Below, piece by piece: positions 35,286 through 44,291 of a stretch of 64,000 bases of DNA. The notes beneath the pieces were generated by a model. That model was not told the DNA's origin, did no database searches, and saw only the letters and a program-made list of their open reading frames with translations. This stretch comes from Alloalcanivorax xenomutans (lineage in GTDB: Bacteria; Pseudomonadota; Gammaproteobacteria; Pseudomonadales; Alcanivoracaceae), in NCBI RefSeq assembly GCF_900217905.1, contig NZ_OBMO01000002.1, forward strand, positions 186,922-250,921. The letters are read 5' to 3'. Numbering within the stretch: the first letter of the stretch is position 1; the number at the start of each line of letters is the position of its first letter. The translations under genes and the position numbers were made by a program.

Positions 35286-35304
35286 GATAACGATTCGCAT
35301 TTAT
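35286..35304 (-). promoter_or_regulatory. Fur box
   Basis: GATAACGATTCGCATTTAT matches the Fur pattern GATAATGAGAATCATTATC in the GATAA, GA and CATT blocks. It is immediately upstream of the PepSY operon, so iron-repressed expression is expected. Confidence 0.75.
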
Positions 35305-35361
35305 AACCCCACGGGCCGGACAGGGTCAAGGCGGGCGAGCCGCAAGCGGGACGGGTTCAGG

Positions 35362-35910
35362 CTACCCGGACAGCGAACGCATGATACGTTGGGCCGTGCT
35401 GATGGCTTGCGGGTCGAGACGGTTCCAATCCACCGAGTCCCGATCGGGCACCCACACATCGGTGAACGCGGCGGCATCCGCCACCGCCATCTCCGGCGAC
35501 AGCAGCGGTACCCGCAACCATTGCCCGCTCAAGCCGCCGGCTTGAGACACTTCCCGAAGCCACTCAACGGGCCGCCGGTGCAGGCGTACGGATGAAAACA
35601 CACAACCGTCGGTTTCCTCGGAGACCGCGCAGTCGAGCCGGGCATCCCGTTCACGGCTGACCTGATGCCGCCATAACGCCGAGCCACCGATGATCACCAG
35701 GGAGGGAAAGGCCAATCGCAAGGCGGTGGCCAGATGCTCGTCGGCCAGAACCTCACCAACCGCGCAACGGACAAACACCGGCCTCGGCGGCGCCACCTGC
35801 CGCACCCGGCCGCTCTCCAGCCAGCGCAATACCAGCGCCATCGCCTCTTCGTCGCTGCTGCCGCTTTGCTTGATGTCGGCCAGAGTAAATACCGGACCCG
35901 TTTCGATCAT
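35362..35910 (-). CDS. Unrecognised protein with AbiEi-like N-terminal pattern
   Basis: A 182-residue soluble protein. The N-terminus (GPVFTLADIKQSGSSDEEAMALVLRWLESGRVRQVAPP) reads like a winged helix, and LRLAFPSLVIIGGSALWRHQV resembles the segment that follows the winged helix in AbiEi antitoxins. The match is weak and no nucleotidyltransferase toxin motif is seen in the neighbour, so no toxin-antitoxin call is made. Its ATG overlaps the stop of the upstream gene (ATGA), so the two form a coupled pair. Confidence 0.6.
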   Translation of the reverse strand: MIETGPVFTLADIKQSGSSDEEAMALVLRWLESGRVRQVAPPRPVFVRCAVGEVLADEHLATALRLAFPSLVIIGGSALWRHQVSRERDARLDCAVSEETDGCVFSSVRLHRRPVEWLREVSQAGGLSGQWLRVPLLSPEMAVADAAAFTDVWVPDRDSVDWNRLDPQAISTAQRIMRSLSG

Positions 35911-36503
35911 TGGCGCACCGTGAACACGGACTCTTCACGAAATCCCAGCCAGTGGCGGACGCGCAGCGCTGGACTGATCACCGAGCAAACCAGGGTAACG
36001 CCCGCGGGGTGCCGGGCCAGCAAAGCCCTCATGGAGGTCAACAGTTGAACGCGTTGCTCCATTTCGTCAATGACGGCAATACGGTTCGTCAACGGATGGC
36101 GGGACTGTGCCAGGCGCAGCGTCAGCAGCCGTCCCTGGTATTCCTCCTGCAGGGCGGCATACGCCCGCTCCACCACACTGAAGGCACTGAGACGTTGCAC
36201 CCCTCTTGACCCCAGCCCGCTGCGACCGCTATTCGTCGCGCCCCGTTCAAGGGTGGTACGGCGGGCCCCATGGCTCAGCCAGCGCCACCACCAGGGCCGC
36301 CGGCGGGATTCACTCAGGTACAGTGCCCAGGCCCGCAACCGCCGAATGTCACGCCGCAGTTCCCTGGCGCGGGCATGCCGGTTGCGCACCATGGAACGGG
36401 ACACCGCCAGATACTCCTGCAAGGCTTGCACACGCCCCTGAATCGCGCACAGGGCGAGGTCGACGGGGTAATCCCCGGCATCGATCTGTTCCTGGCATCC
36501 CAT
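35907..36503 (-). CDS. Unrecognised basic helical protein
   Basis: A 198-residue, arginine-rich, mostly helical protein (QGRVQALQEYLAVSRSMVRNRHARARELRRDIRRLRAW, then EYQGRLLTLRLAQSRH), with a tryptophan cluster RRPWWWRWL near residue 70. No family was recognised. It may contact nucleic acid or membrane by its charge. It is the first gene of a two-gene operon with 35362-35910, translationally coupled to it. Confidence 0.6.
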   Translation of the reverse strand: MGCQEQIDAGDYPVDLALCAIQGRVQALQEYLAVSRSMVRNRHARARELRRDIRRLRAWALYLSESRRRPWWWRWLSHGARRTTLERGATNSGRSGLGSRGVQRLSAFSVVERAYAALQEEYQGRLLTLRLAQSRHPLTNRIAVIDEMEQRVQLLTSMRALLARHPAGVTLVCSVISPALRVRHWLGFREESVFTVRQ

Positions 36504-36718
36504 GGGTCCACCTCACACTGGGGAAAACGGAGCGCGGTTTCCCGGTCACTCACAATCACGGCAACCGGGTTGTAACTCTAGTCAGTTCGACCGGAGTCAC
36601 CAAAGAGGGAAACAGTGCCGTTTGCGTGAATGGATGTAGCCGATTGTATCGGTTGGGCATGACACCCGCGGCGGCGGGAAAAGAAGATCGCCGACGGCGC
36701 GGGCGCCGCCGGAAAATC

Positions 36719-36745
36719 AACACGCCACCGGGGGAGCGGCGTGTT
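36719..36745 (-). terminator. Terminator after the small lipoprotein gene
   Basis: An 8-bp stem AACACGCC / GGCGTGTT with an 11-base loop. On the minus strand it follows the small lipoprotein gene and is succeeded by GATTTT. Confidence 0.6.
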
Positions 36746-36765
36746 TTCAGACTGCAACGAAAAGA

Positions 36766-37074
36766 TCAGTTTTGGTTTTCGCCGGTAACCGCGTCTTTAA
36801 CGTTTTCACCGGTTTCCTTGGTTTTTTCCCAGGCATCCTCACCAGCCTGCTTGGTCTTATCCAGGGCTTCCTTACTGGCTTCCTTGGTATCCTGCCAGGT
36901 TTCGTCAGCGCTCTCGCCTGCTTTTTCCATAGGCCCTTCGTTGGTCATATCGTCCACGGCCTGATCCACTTTTTCACCCGCTTTCTCCATCGGGCCTTCC
37001 TGTTGATCACAGGCAGCCAGCCCCAGCAGGGCACCAAACAACACAACGACAAAACCTTTACTGAACGTACGCAT
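36766..37074 (-). CDS. Small lipoprotein with LEA-like charged repeats
   Basis: A 102-residue protein. The signal MRTFSKGFVVVLFGALLGLAAC ends in lipobox LAAC. The mature part is an acidic-basic helical repeat with GPMEKAGE occurring twice, followed by SKEALDKTKQAGEDAWEKTKETGENVKDAV, like LEA/YtxH-type stress proteins. ATG 37074 follows AAGGAG. It is likely an envelope or desiccation/osmotic stress protein, inferred only from composition. Monocistronic, with its own terminator. Confidence 0.75.
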   Translation of the reverse strand: MRTFSKGFVVVLFGALLGLAACDQQEGPMEKAGEKVDQAVDDMTNEGPMEKAGESADETWQDTKEASKEALDKTKQAGEDAWEKTKETGENVKDAVTGENQN

Positions 37075-37187
37075 AATTGCTCCTTGCACGTATCCATGAA
37101 CGTTGCAGCAAATCTAGGCTTTTCCCCGTTTTATGTCAGCTACATGTCCGGCGTTTTCCTGGGATTTTACGAATATCCATGATGATT

Positions 37188-38219
37188 TTACGAAACGGTA
37201 TAACGGGTGGCAGGCAACAAATTGAGCATTTTATGGACTATATATATCACCGTCAGCGCCACCACCACCGCCACGGTAATGGAACTGAATCGGTATAGCG
37301 TCTGATAAATCGCGTCCTGCTGCGGTAATAAATACTGCCCAAAAATCACCGCGATGGTGGTCGCCCCGGCAAACCCCACGCCGCTGACGCCTTCCCTGAC
37401 ATGCCGCCGGGCAAAAAACATCAGCGCCACCCAGTAAAGCGGGCCGACCAGCAGCCAGTTTGAATACCAATCGTATAACAGCAGTTGAATCAGCAACGCG
37501 GCATTGCAACCCAGCAGCACGCCCACCGCCCGTGCACGACCGTACTGCAGCGCCCCGGCATAGGTCATCGGGAACAACATCAACAAGGTGGTGACCTGAG
37601 CGGACAGCGAATCGCGCAAGTCAAAAATCTGGAAGACCAGGAAACTGACGGTGGCGACCGTCGACCCCAGCAACACCTGGTGCCGCAACTGCTCCGGGCT
37701 CTTTTGCGGTGGCGAGGGCGGCGCGGCGGCCAGCTTCGGCGGAAACAGACCGCACAGTAGCCAGGCCACCGCCACCGTCAACAGTGAGGCCGCCACATTG
37801 GCCTTGGCCATGCCGCCGAAGTCCATGTCCGGATAGCTGGCGAAATGGAACAGCACGCTGGAGGAGACCAGGCCATTGGCGCCAAACAGGAAAAAGCGCC
37901 CGCTGGCCATGCAATAGAAACGAATGGCGAACAGCGACCAGGCCAGAGGGGTCATCAATAGCGGCTGGTCACCGAACATGCCGGCCAGCACATAGACCTC
38001 CACCACGTTGACCAGCGACGCCGCCACGAACTGCAGGCTGGCATGGGTACTGAATCGCGGCACCATGCCCAGCAGCAGCACCGGGTAAACGCAGAAAAAC
38101 AGGCCGGTACTCCACTGAGTCAGGTGGGCGAAGCCGAACCCGATCAGGGAACCCAGGCTGATACGCAGGCATTGCCGGAATTGATCCTGGGTCAGGCTGA
38201 GAGCGTCATGTGCCGCCAT
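37188..38219 (-). CDS. DUF2955 / FUSC-like inner-membrane efflux protein
   Basis: A 343-residue polytopic protein with two sets of about five helices separated by a hydrophilic proline-rich linker (AAAPPSPPQKSPEQ), as in DUF2955 and AaeB-type aromatic-acid exporters. It starts 11 bases after the stop of the membrane-fusion gene at 38231-39304 and should form with it a two-part pump lacking a dedicated outer-membrane channel. Substrate unknown; AaeAB pumps export aromatic carboxylates. Confidence 0.8.
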   Translation of the reverse strand: MAAHDALSLTQDQFRQCLRISLGSLIGFGFAHLTQWSTGLFFCVYPVLLLGMVPRFSTHASLQFVAASLVNVVEVYVLAGMFGDQPLLMTPLAWSLFAIRFYCMASGRFFLFGANGLVSSSVLFHFASYPDMDFGGMAKANVAASLLTVAVAWLLCGLFPPKLAAAPPSPPQKSPEQLRHQVLLGSTVATVSFLVFQIFDLRDSLSAQVTTLLMLFPMTYAGALQYGRARAVGVLLGCNAALLIQLLLYDWYSNWLLVGPLYWVALMFFARRHVREGVSGVGFAGATTIAVIFGQYLLPQQDAIYQTLYRFSSITVAVVVALTVIYIVHKMLNLLPATRYTVS

Positions 38220-38230
38220 ACCAGCCCCGC

Positions 38231-39304
38231 TCAGTACAGGTAGTGCAGCAGGGAGAGCATGCGGATCTGCAGCCAGCCGAAGCCGTGACTGAGCCACGCC
38301 AGTCCATCCCGTGGATAAAGCTGCACGGTGGTACGCGCGCCGACCCGCAACGGCAGATTTTCCTCACTGTCTTCCAGTACCAGCCGCACCCGTACCCTTT
38401 GCGCGTCACGCACCCAGCGGTCGGTATTTTCCACTTGAGCCAGTTGGCCGTCCGGCACGCCCTGGCCATCGCGAACCCCTTTGCCCATGGATTGCACCCG
38501 GGCCTCGAATACCCGTCCGGGCCAGGCATCGAAAACGATTTCGGCACGATCACCGGGGTGCACGTCCCGCAGGCTCTTTTCGCGGAAATCCGCCGCTACC
38601 CAGACCGGCGCATCGGCGATCAGGCTGACCAGAGGCTCACGGGCATTGGCGTAGGTCCCCGACTCCAGCTGCAGATTGTCCACCACCCCGGCCACCGGCG
38701 CGGTGATGCGGGTTCGCGACCAATCCAGGCGCGCCTTTTCCAGCTCGTTCATGGCCTGGGCCAGGGCCAGATTGTGTTCCTTGTCCTCGCCCAGACGGGT
38801 TTCCAGGCTGCGGATGGCGGCCCGGGCCGACTCCAGTTCGGACTCGGCGTTATCCACCGCCAGCTCACCCTGTTCCCATTCCTGGCGCGACACCGCCCCG
38901 CCCTCGAACAGGTTCTTCAGCCGCTGGCGCTGCCGTCGCGCCTCCTCCAGCGTCGCCCGGGCGCTGGTCTCACGGGCACGGGCGCCGGCCAGGTCCGCCA
39001 ATAATACGGCGTTATCCTGCCCGGCCTCCGCCACCCGTAGTTCCGCGCCATCCATGATCAGCCGGTAATCCTGCTCCGCCACGGTGAACAGCAGGTCCCC
39101 CTGATTCACGTGATCGCCGTTGGTCACCGCCACACCGGTCACCTCTCCGGCCACCTGCGGCGCCACCTGCACCACATAACGCTGCACTCTCGACAAAGTG
39201 GTCAAAGGCGCATGCAGGTCCATCCAGACCACATAAGTGAATACCAGGGCGAACACCACCAGGGCACGGCGCACCCAGCGGCTGAACTGCTGTTCAGGGG
39301 TCAT
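38231..39304 (-). CDS. HlyD/EmrA-family membrane fusion protein
   Basis: A 357-residue protein: one N-terminal membrane helix (ALVVFALVFTYVVWMDL), a lipoyl half (QVAPQVAGEVTGVAVTNGDHVNQGDLLFTV), a long coiled-coil hairpin (about residues 80-180, rich in A, E, R), the second lipoyl half (ITAPVAGVVDNLQLESGTYA) and a beta-barrel domain. ATG 39304 follows GGAG. It is the periplasmic adaptor for the DUF2955 protein encoded downstream. Confidence 0.9.
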   Translation of the reverse strand: MTPEQQFSRWVRRALVVFALVFTYVVWMDLHAPLTTLSRVQRYVVQVAPQVAGEVTGVAVTNGDHVNQGDLLFTVAEQDYRLIMDGAELRVAEAGQDNAVLLADLAGARARETSARATLEEARRQRQRLKNLFEGGAVSRQEWEQGELAVDNAESELESARAAIRSLETRLGEDKEHNLALAQAMNELEKARLDWSRTRITAPVAGVVDNLQLESGTYANAREPLVSLIADAPVWVAADFREKSLRDVHPGDRAEIVFDAWPGRVFEARVQSMGKGVRDGQGVPDGQLAQVENTDRWVRDAQRVRVRLVLEDSEENLPLRVGARTTVQLYPRDGLAWLSHGFGWLQIRMLSLLHYLY

Positions 39305-39434
39305 CGAAGGCTCCGTTGGACAGGGAGGCCGCGCATTGTATAGCAATAGGGATGGCCATCGTGACCGCGCGGTCACACATGTGCGCTGGGAGCCCCGCGG
39401 CGCCCTTGCTATGCTTCCTGGCGGAGGACCAGGA

Positions 39435-40526
39435 ATGAAGCGCATTGGACGGCAGCTGGGCGGCCTGACCCAGTTGATCACCGCCATGGGGAGTGAAATC
39501 ACCCAGGTGGTACAAGACATGCACGGCGCCATCGCCAATCCGCTGGGCTGGCGCGGTGCCGACTATGTGCCGGCGCCGCGGATCTACGGGGCGGTGCGCC
39601 TGGGCCTGCGCCACGCCGGAGAAGTCGCCGCCCTTGGCGCCCTGGCCGCGGATCCCTATCGCCGGGTCAGTTATCTCGATCTGCAAAGTGTCCTCAATGG
39701 CATCTTCGGCCAGTTGCTCAGCGCCCAGCGCAGCCATTACGCCCTGCCCATGACGCTGCATCCGCCACGGCCGCAGCCGGAGCGCGACGCACTGGTCTTG
39801 TATCTGCACGGCCTGTGCATGAATGAAAGCTGCTGGCAACACACCGCGCAGCAACGCTTCAACCGGCGCCTCGAAAGTGTCTTCAATGCGGATATCGCCT
39901 ATCTGCGCTACAACACCGGCCGCCATATTTCCGACAACGGTGCCCGCCTGTCCCGGCTGCTTGAACACACGCCCCTGCCGCCACGGCTGATCCTGATCGG
40001 ACACAGCATGGGCGGCCTGCTCGCCCGCAGCGCCGTGCACCATGCCCGCCAGCATGGCCACCGCTGGGTCGAACGGGTATCGCACCTGGCTTGCCTCGGT
40101 TCGCCCCATCAGGGGGCTCTGCTGGAGCAGGTGGGTAACCAGGCCAACCGGCTACTGGCGGTCACCCCCTATTCCCGCCCGCTGATGCGGCTGGGCAATT
40201 TGCGCTCCGACGGTATCCGCGATTTGCGCTTCGGCTATGTGGTCGAGGAACAGTGGCAAGGTTTGCCGGAAGACGCGCCCCGCCCACGCAGCAAAGTGCC
40301 GCTGGACGACCACATCCAGCATCTGTTTCTGGCCGGCACCCTGAGTGAACACCGTACTCCGGAGCCGCTGGGCGACTGGCTGGTGGGGGTCGACAGCGCT
40401 CTCGCCCGCCGCCTCTACCCGGACGCGCCACAACTGACCCGGGCTCTGTTCCACGGCATGGGCCACATGGCCATGCTCTCCGATGCCCGCACCTACCGTG
40501 CCCTGGGCGACTGGCTGGCACTGTGA
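39435..40526 (+). CDS. Alpha/beta-hydrolase, lipase/PGAP1-like
   Basis: A 363-residue hydrolase. LYLHGLCMNESCW supplies the oxyanion HG, LILIGHSMGGLLARSAV contains the nucleophile serine (GHSMGG), and a late GMGHMAML is a plausible catalytic histidine. ATG 39435 follows GGAGG; the frame extends upstream without a better start. The head-group is typical of triacylglycerol lipases or esterases that lack a signal peptide. Its stop overlaps the start of the methyltransferase gene by four bases. Confidence 0.83.
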   Translation: MKRIGRQLGGLTQLITAMGSEITQVVQDMHGAIANPLGWRGADYVPAPRIYGAVRLGLRHAGEVAALGALAADPYRRVSYLDLQSVLNGIFGQLLSAQRSHYALPMTLHPPRPQPERDALVLYLHGLCMNESCWQHTAQQRFNRRLESVFNADIAYLRYNTGRHISDNGARLSRLLEHTPLPPRLILIGHSMGGLLARSAVHHARQHGHRWVERVSHLACLGSPHQGALLEQVGNQANRLLAVTPYSRPLMRLGNLRSDGIRDLRFGYVVEEQWQGLPEDAPRPRSKVPLDDHIQHLFLAGTLSEHRTPEPLGDWLVGVDSALARRLYPDAPQLTRALFHGMGHMAMLSDARTYRALGDWLAL

Positions 40527-41164
40527 AGGTAACCTGCCGCCTGTGCCGGGCCAGCGATACCCGGCTCTTCGCCAATGTGGAAGGCCGCGATTATTGGCGC
40601 TGCTCCCGTTGCCAACTGACTTTTCTGGATCAGGGCCAGTTGCCCGATCGGGATCAGGAGAAAGCCCAGTACGATCTGCACCAGAACGACCCTGGAGACG
40701 CCGGCTATCGCCGCTTTCTAGATCAGGTGGCGGCACCGCTGACCGAACAGCTGCCGGCTGGCGCCAACGGGCTGGATTACGGCTGCGGCCCCGGGCCGGC
40801 GTTGGCACACTTGATGCGCGAACGCGGTTTTGCCATGGCTCTGTATGACCCGCTATATCATCCTGAGGCGGACGTGCTGACACGGCAATATGACTTCGTC
40901 ACTTGCACCGAGGTGATCGAGCATTTGCACTGGCCCCACCGTGAGTGGACCCGCTTTGCCCAATTGGTGCGCCCCGGCGGCTGGCTCGGCCTGATGACCC
41001 GCTGGCTCACCGACGACGCTCACTTTCCACGCTGGCACTACCGTCGTGATCCAACCCACGTTTGTTTCTGGAAACCGGAGACTTTCGCCTGGCTGGCGCG
41101 GCGGGACGGTTGGCGAGTGGTGTACGCGGAGAACCCGGCGGTGATCTTGCAGCGGTTGGATTGA
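40523..41164 (+). CDS. SAM-dependent methyltransferase with zinc-ribbon N-terminus
   Basis: A 213-residue protein. A short Cys4 motif (CRLCRASD...YWRCSRCQ) precedes a class I methyltransferase with motif I LDYGCGPGPALAHLM and the acidic-loop region VTCTEVIEHLHWP. The start is a GTG that overlaps the lipase stop (GTGA). This CxxC-plus-methyltransferase form is common in proteins of unknown substrate; a lipid or small acid is possible next to a lipase. Confidence 0.83.
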   Translation: MKVTCRLCRASDTRLFANVEGRDYWRCSRCQLTFLDQGQLPDRDQEKAQYDLHQNDPGDAGYRRFLDQVAAPLTEQLPAGANGLDYGCGPGPALAHLMRERGFAMALYDPLYHPEADVLTRQYDFVTCTEVIEHLHWPHREWTRFAQLVRPGGWLGLMTRWLTDDAHFPRWHYRRDPTHVCFWKPETFAWLARRDGWRVVYAENPAVILQRLD

Positions 41165-41165
41165 A

Positions 41166-41187
41166 GCCGGACGCCTAAGCGTCCGGC
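41166..41187. terminator. Bidirectional terminator hairpin
   Basis: A perfect 9-bp stem GCCGGACGC / GCGTCCGGC with a CTAA loop between the convergent methyltransferase and YceI genes; T-runs are weak. Confidence 0.6.
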
Positions 41188-41196
41188 CTCTGACGA

Positions 41197-41793
41197 TTAC
41201 TGCCGCACACCTTCCACGGAGATGATGATTTCCACCGTTTCCGAGGCCGGTCCCAGGTTTGTGGTGATGCCGAAGTCCGCCAGTTTCAAGGTGGTGGACG
41301 CCTCCAGCCCCATACGGTAGCCGCCCCAGGGATCATCGCCGTAGCCGATCAATTTGGCATCCAGAGTGACCGGCTTGGTGACACCGTGCAGCGTGAAATC
41401 ACCGGTGATCCGGGCGCTGTCATCGCCGGTTTTTTCGATCCCGGTGCTCTTGAAGGTGGCGGTCGGATACTTGCTCACGTCGAGGAAATCAGCACTGCGC
41501 AGATGCTTGTCACGCTCAGCGTGGTTACTGTCCAGACTGGCCGTTTGAATAGTGGCTTCCACGGTGCTGTTTTCCGGATTGTCGGCATCCACGGTGAAAG
41601 CGCCATCGAAATCGTTGAAGCGGCCATACAACCAGCTGTAACCCAGATGGGAAATCTTGAACATGATGAACTGGTGCTGCCCTTCGGTATCGAAGTGGTA
41701 GGTCCCAGCGGGCTTATCGGCGGCCAAAGCCGCGGAGCTCAGCATCAACGCCGACATCAAAGCCAGCACGGGAGCGGTGAACAGCTTGAACAT
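41197..41793 (-). CDS. YceI-family periplasmic lipid-binding protein
   Basis: A 198-residue protein with a signal peptide ([24 protein letters not shown]). The mature part begins [35 protein letters not shown], the YceI signature, and continues [21 protein letters not shown] and [14 protein letters not shown]. YceI proteins form lipocalin-like barrels that hold polyisoprenoid or quinone-like lipids. It directly follows a cytochrome b561 gene, a common pairing. Confidence 0.93.
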   Translation of the reverse strand: MFKLFTAPVLALMSALMLSSAALAADKPAGTYHFDTEGQHQFIMFKISHLGYSWLYGRFNDFDGAFTVDADNPENSTVEATIQTASLDSNHAERDKHLRSADFLDVSKYPTATFKSTGIEKTGDDSARITGDFTLHGVTKPVTLDAKLIGYGDDPWGGYRMGLEASTTLKLADFGITTNLGPASETVEIIISVEGVRQ

Positions 41794-41810
41794 GGGTCGT
41801 TCTCCTTGGA

Positions 41811-42383
41811 TTAACGATGGGATGATGGCCGGCGGGGAGCCAGCCCGAAAATACGGCGCAAGGTATCGTCGCGATCGATGAAGTGGTGCTTGAGCGCCGC
41901 CAGCGCATGCAGCGCGGCCAGTACGATCACCGCCCAGGTCGCCCAGTAATGCACGGCTCCGGCAAGATCCTCGAGACCACTGCGGCGACCGGTCAATGAC
42001 GGCATCGAGAACCAGTTGAACACCTGGATCGGCGCGCCATCGGCGGTACTGATCAGATAACCGCTGACCATCGCCACCAACAACAGCAAATACAGTGCCC
42101 AATGAGCCAGTCTGGCACCGGCTTTCTCCCAGGCGCGGTGTTGTTCGGGCGCCGCTGGCGGCGGCGACAGCACCCGCCAGATCAGCCGCACCAGCACCAC
42201 CGCCAACAGCAGCAGTCCAATACTGCGATGCCAGTGCGGCGCGCTGCGATACCACGGGTGGTAATAATCCAGTTCCACCATGTACAGCCCAAGGCCGAAC
42301 AAGGCGAACACCACCAAGGCCACCAGCCAATGCAACCCCACGGTGACGGCACCGTAACGCTGATCATCGTTGCGCCATTTCAT
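41811..42383 (-). CDS. Cytochrome b561-type membrane protein
   Basis: A 190-residue four-helix membrane protein. Haem-ligand histidines are visible in [48 protein letters not shown] and [23 protein letters not shown], the bacterial b561 pattern. It should move electrons between quinol and a periplasmic acceptor. ATG 42383 is 17 bases before the YceI gene at its other end, so the two are an operon. Confidence 0.92.
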   Translation of the reverse strand: MKWRNDDQRYGAVTVGLHWLVALVVFALFGLGLYMVELDYYHPWYRSAPHWHRSIGLLLLAVVLVRLIWRVLSPPPAAPEQHRAWEKAGARLAHWALYLLLLVAMVSGYLISTADGAPIQVFNWFSMPSLTGRRSGLEDLAGAVHYWATWAVIVLAALHALAALKHHFIDRDDTLRRIFGLAPRRPSSHR

Positions 42384-42585
42384 TCTCGATCCCCGGGCCT
42401 CTTCACTGATTTCCAATAGCCGAGCCGAAACGCGGACAGACACATCCCGCTTAACTGCCGGATATCTTGGCCCAGAAAATGGGCCGACAGGAATCCAATC
42501 AATGACGCATTTGCATCAGAAATTTAGATTGGTGTGACGTTGGCCCGCCGGAACCTGCCCGGCGAGAGCATTGACAGGAGAGAAA

Positions 42586-42687
42586 TCACCCGGCCACCAC
42601 CATGGCGATGAACAAGGCGATCAGGGCGAGGGAAATAATGATTGCCAGACGTTTGAGAGTTCCGGCTCCCCGGTTAGACCAATCCAT
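42586..42687 (-). CDS. 33-residue single-helix membrane protein
   Basis: An open frame of 34 codons with an excellent ribosome site (GGAGGAGC) six bases before the ATG. The peptide is MDWSNRGAGTLKRL followed by a single hydrophobic helix, AIIISLALIALFIAMVVAG. The charge layout (positive N-terminal side, hydrophobic C-terminal helix) is that of small regulatory membrane proteins. No family name can be assigned. It stands alone between cytochrome b561 and the acetyltransferase. Confidence 0.65.
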   Translation of the reverse strand: MDWSNRGAGTLKRLAIIISLALIALFIAMVVAG

Positions 42688-42773
42688 AGCGGCTCCTCCG
42701 TTGCCACCAGGACTATAGACAGCCACGGGCCACGGGCGCGAGAAGGACGTCCTACACCTGGGAAGTTTTACAT

Positions 42774-43370
42774 TTATTCCGGGGCATCACGCAACCAGAA
42801 CTGCATGGTTTTCCGTGTTTCTTCCTGCTCTCCCAGATCGCGCCAGCAAAAGCCGGTGGTCAATCCCGCCGCCGGACGGTACCCGCGGCCGCGCCAGAAC
42901 GATTCCAGGCCGGTGTATCCTCGCGGCTGGCGAGGGTCATCCGTGGCCCGAACCACGCTACAGAAGGCAGTGGTGGAGAAGCCGAAATCACTGGCGTACA
43001 ACTCACGCAAATCGAAAAAGCGATGGCCGATCCCCTGGCCTCGATATTCAGGCAACAGCACCGACTCACCGAAATAATAGACCTGCTCCGGCGAGGGCCC
43101 CCGTTGCTGGAACGGCACCAGAAATTCCTCGTCCGCGTCTTCCAGCGGCAACGCCGACGCCACACCCACTACCCGGTTGTATTCCAGCGCCAACACGAAC
43201 AGGCTGCGGTCGGACCTCGCATAGCGATCCAGATAACGGCGCTCATAGTCCGGATCCCCATCGTAGAGATAGGGGTAATCGCGAAACACCCGGATGCGTA
43301 ATCCGGCCAACTCATCCAACCAGGGTTCCACGGCGATCCCGCTCACCGGACGAATTTCCACACTGGACAT
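42774..43370 (-). CDS. GNAT-family N-acetyltransferase
   Basis: A 198-residue protein. ESVLLPEYRGQGIGHRFFDLRELYA contains the acetyl-CoA binding motif A (R-G-Q-G-I-G), and FWRGRGYRPA is the motif B region. GGAG precedes the ATG. Substrate unknown. Monocistronic. Confidence 0.87.
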   Translation of the reverse strand: MSSVEIRPVSGIAVEPWLDELAGLRIRVFRDYPYLYDGDPDYERRYLDRYARSDRSLFVLALEYNRVVGVASALPLEDADEEFLVPFQQRGPSPEQVYYFGESVLLPEYRGQGIGHRFFDLRELYASDFGFSTTAFCSVVRATDDPRQPRGYTGLESFWRGRGYRPAAGLTTGFCWRDLGEQEETRKTMQFWLRDAPE

Positions 43371-43484
43371 ACTGCTGATCTCCTGACTGCTGCCGTCGAT
43401 GCTAGATCACCAGGGCCGCTCCGGCCAGTGGCGACATGCGGAACAAACAGGACTTCTTATCCAGCGGAACATCGCTTCAGGCAG

Positions 43485-44291
43485 TCAGGTCTCCAGTTCC
43501 ACGGCGAAGCGACGGCGCATCAGCCGATGATAAAGGTCCGGCGCCAGCCGCCACAGCAGGCTGGCCAACAGTGTGAAACGATCTGGGAACAGGCGTTTTT
43601 CACCCCGCTCAAAGGCATCCATAACGCGCTCCGCCATCCACCCGGCGCTACGCACCCTGCCCACCGAGGAGCGGGCATGAGCGGCGGGTTTGCCGTCGAA
43701 ACCCAGGGCATTGCTTTCGATCGGCGTGGCCAGGAAGCTGGGGTACACCATCAGCACACCGACGCCCTGATCCGCCACTTCGCCACGCAATACCTCGAAG
43801 AACTGCGCCAGCGCGGCCTTGGCGCTGCAATAACCGGCCCGCCCCAGCACCGGCATCCAGCCGGCCATGGAGCCAATATTGATCACGCAGCCACCACTGT
43901 CTCGCAGCAACGGCAGGCACCCCAGAGTCAGGGCTACCGGCGCCTCCCAGTCCACCGCCATGACCTGGCGAAAGACCCTCAGTTCGGTGCGCGCCGCCAA
44001 CGAACGATGGGTAATACCGGCGTTGTTGATCAGCACATCCAGGCGCCCCCGGGCCGCGATCCGCTCAATCAAACAATCGCGCTCCGGGCCGTCGGTGAGG
44101 TCCAGGGCGAAATGCGTCACCCGCGACGGATCCATGGCGGCCAGTTGCTCACTTTTGTTGGCGAGCGCCATGGCGTCGCGGTCCACCAGAATAAGCCGGT
44201 GGCCACGCTGGAAAGCCGCTTGGGCCAGAGCCCAGCCCAGGCCGGAGGCGGCGCCGGTAATCAACGTGGTAGTCGCGGTGTTATCGGTCAT
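43485..44291 (-). CDS. SDR oxidoreductase
   Basis: A 268-residue classical SDR with TGAASGLG near residue 12, NNAGITH, serine in NIGSMAG and Y-x-x-x-K in AGYCSAKAALAQF. The C-terminal segment (RFTLLASLLWRLAPDLYHRLMRRRF) is longer and more basic than usual and may lie on the membrane. The gene overlaps the end of the epimerase gene by four bases and is the last of the FMO-BASS-epimerase-SDR operon. Confidence 0.87.
   Translation of the reverse strand: MTDNTATTTLITGAASGLGWALAQAAFQRGHRLILVDRDAMALANKSEQLAAMDPSRVTHFALDLTDGPERDCLIERIAARGRLDVLINNAGITHRSLAARTELRVFRQVMAVDWEAPVALTLGCLPLLRDSGGCVINIGSMAGWMPVLGRAGYCSAKAALAQFFEVLRGEVADQGVGVLMVYPSFLATPIESNALGFDGKPAAHARSSVGRVRSAGWMAERVMDAFERGEKRLFPDRFTLLASLLWRLAPDLYHRLMRRRFAVELET

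Noticed and set aside
35362-36503. Type IV AbiEi/AbiEii toxin-antitoxin system
   Set aside because: Only a weak N-terminal resemblance in one protein; the partner lacks nucleotidyltransferase motifs.
36206-36964. A 252-codon + strand frame over the unrecognised operon, its promoter and the small lipoprotein
   Set aside because: It runs antisense through a well-supported lipoprotein gene and through terminator-like sequence; the hydrophobic end is the shadow of charged repeats.
41188-41210. A tenth operator-like stretch near the YceI stop (CGTC...GACGATT)
   Set aside because: The half-site spacing is wrong and it lies at a convergent gene end, overlapping a terminator hairpin.
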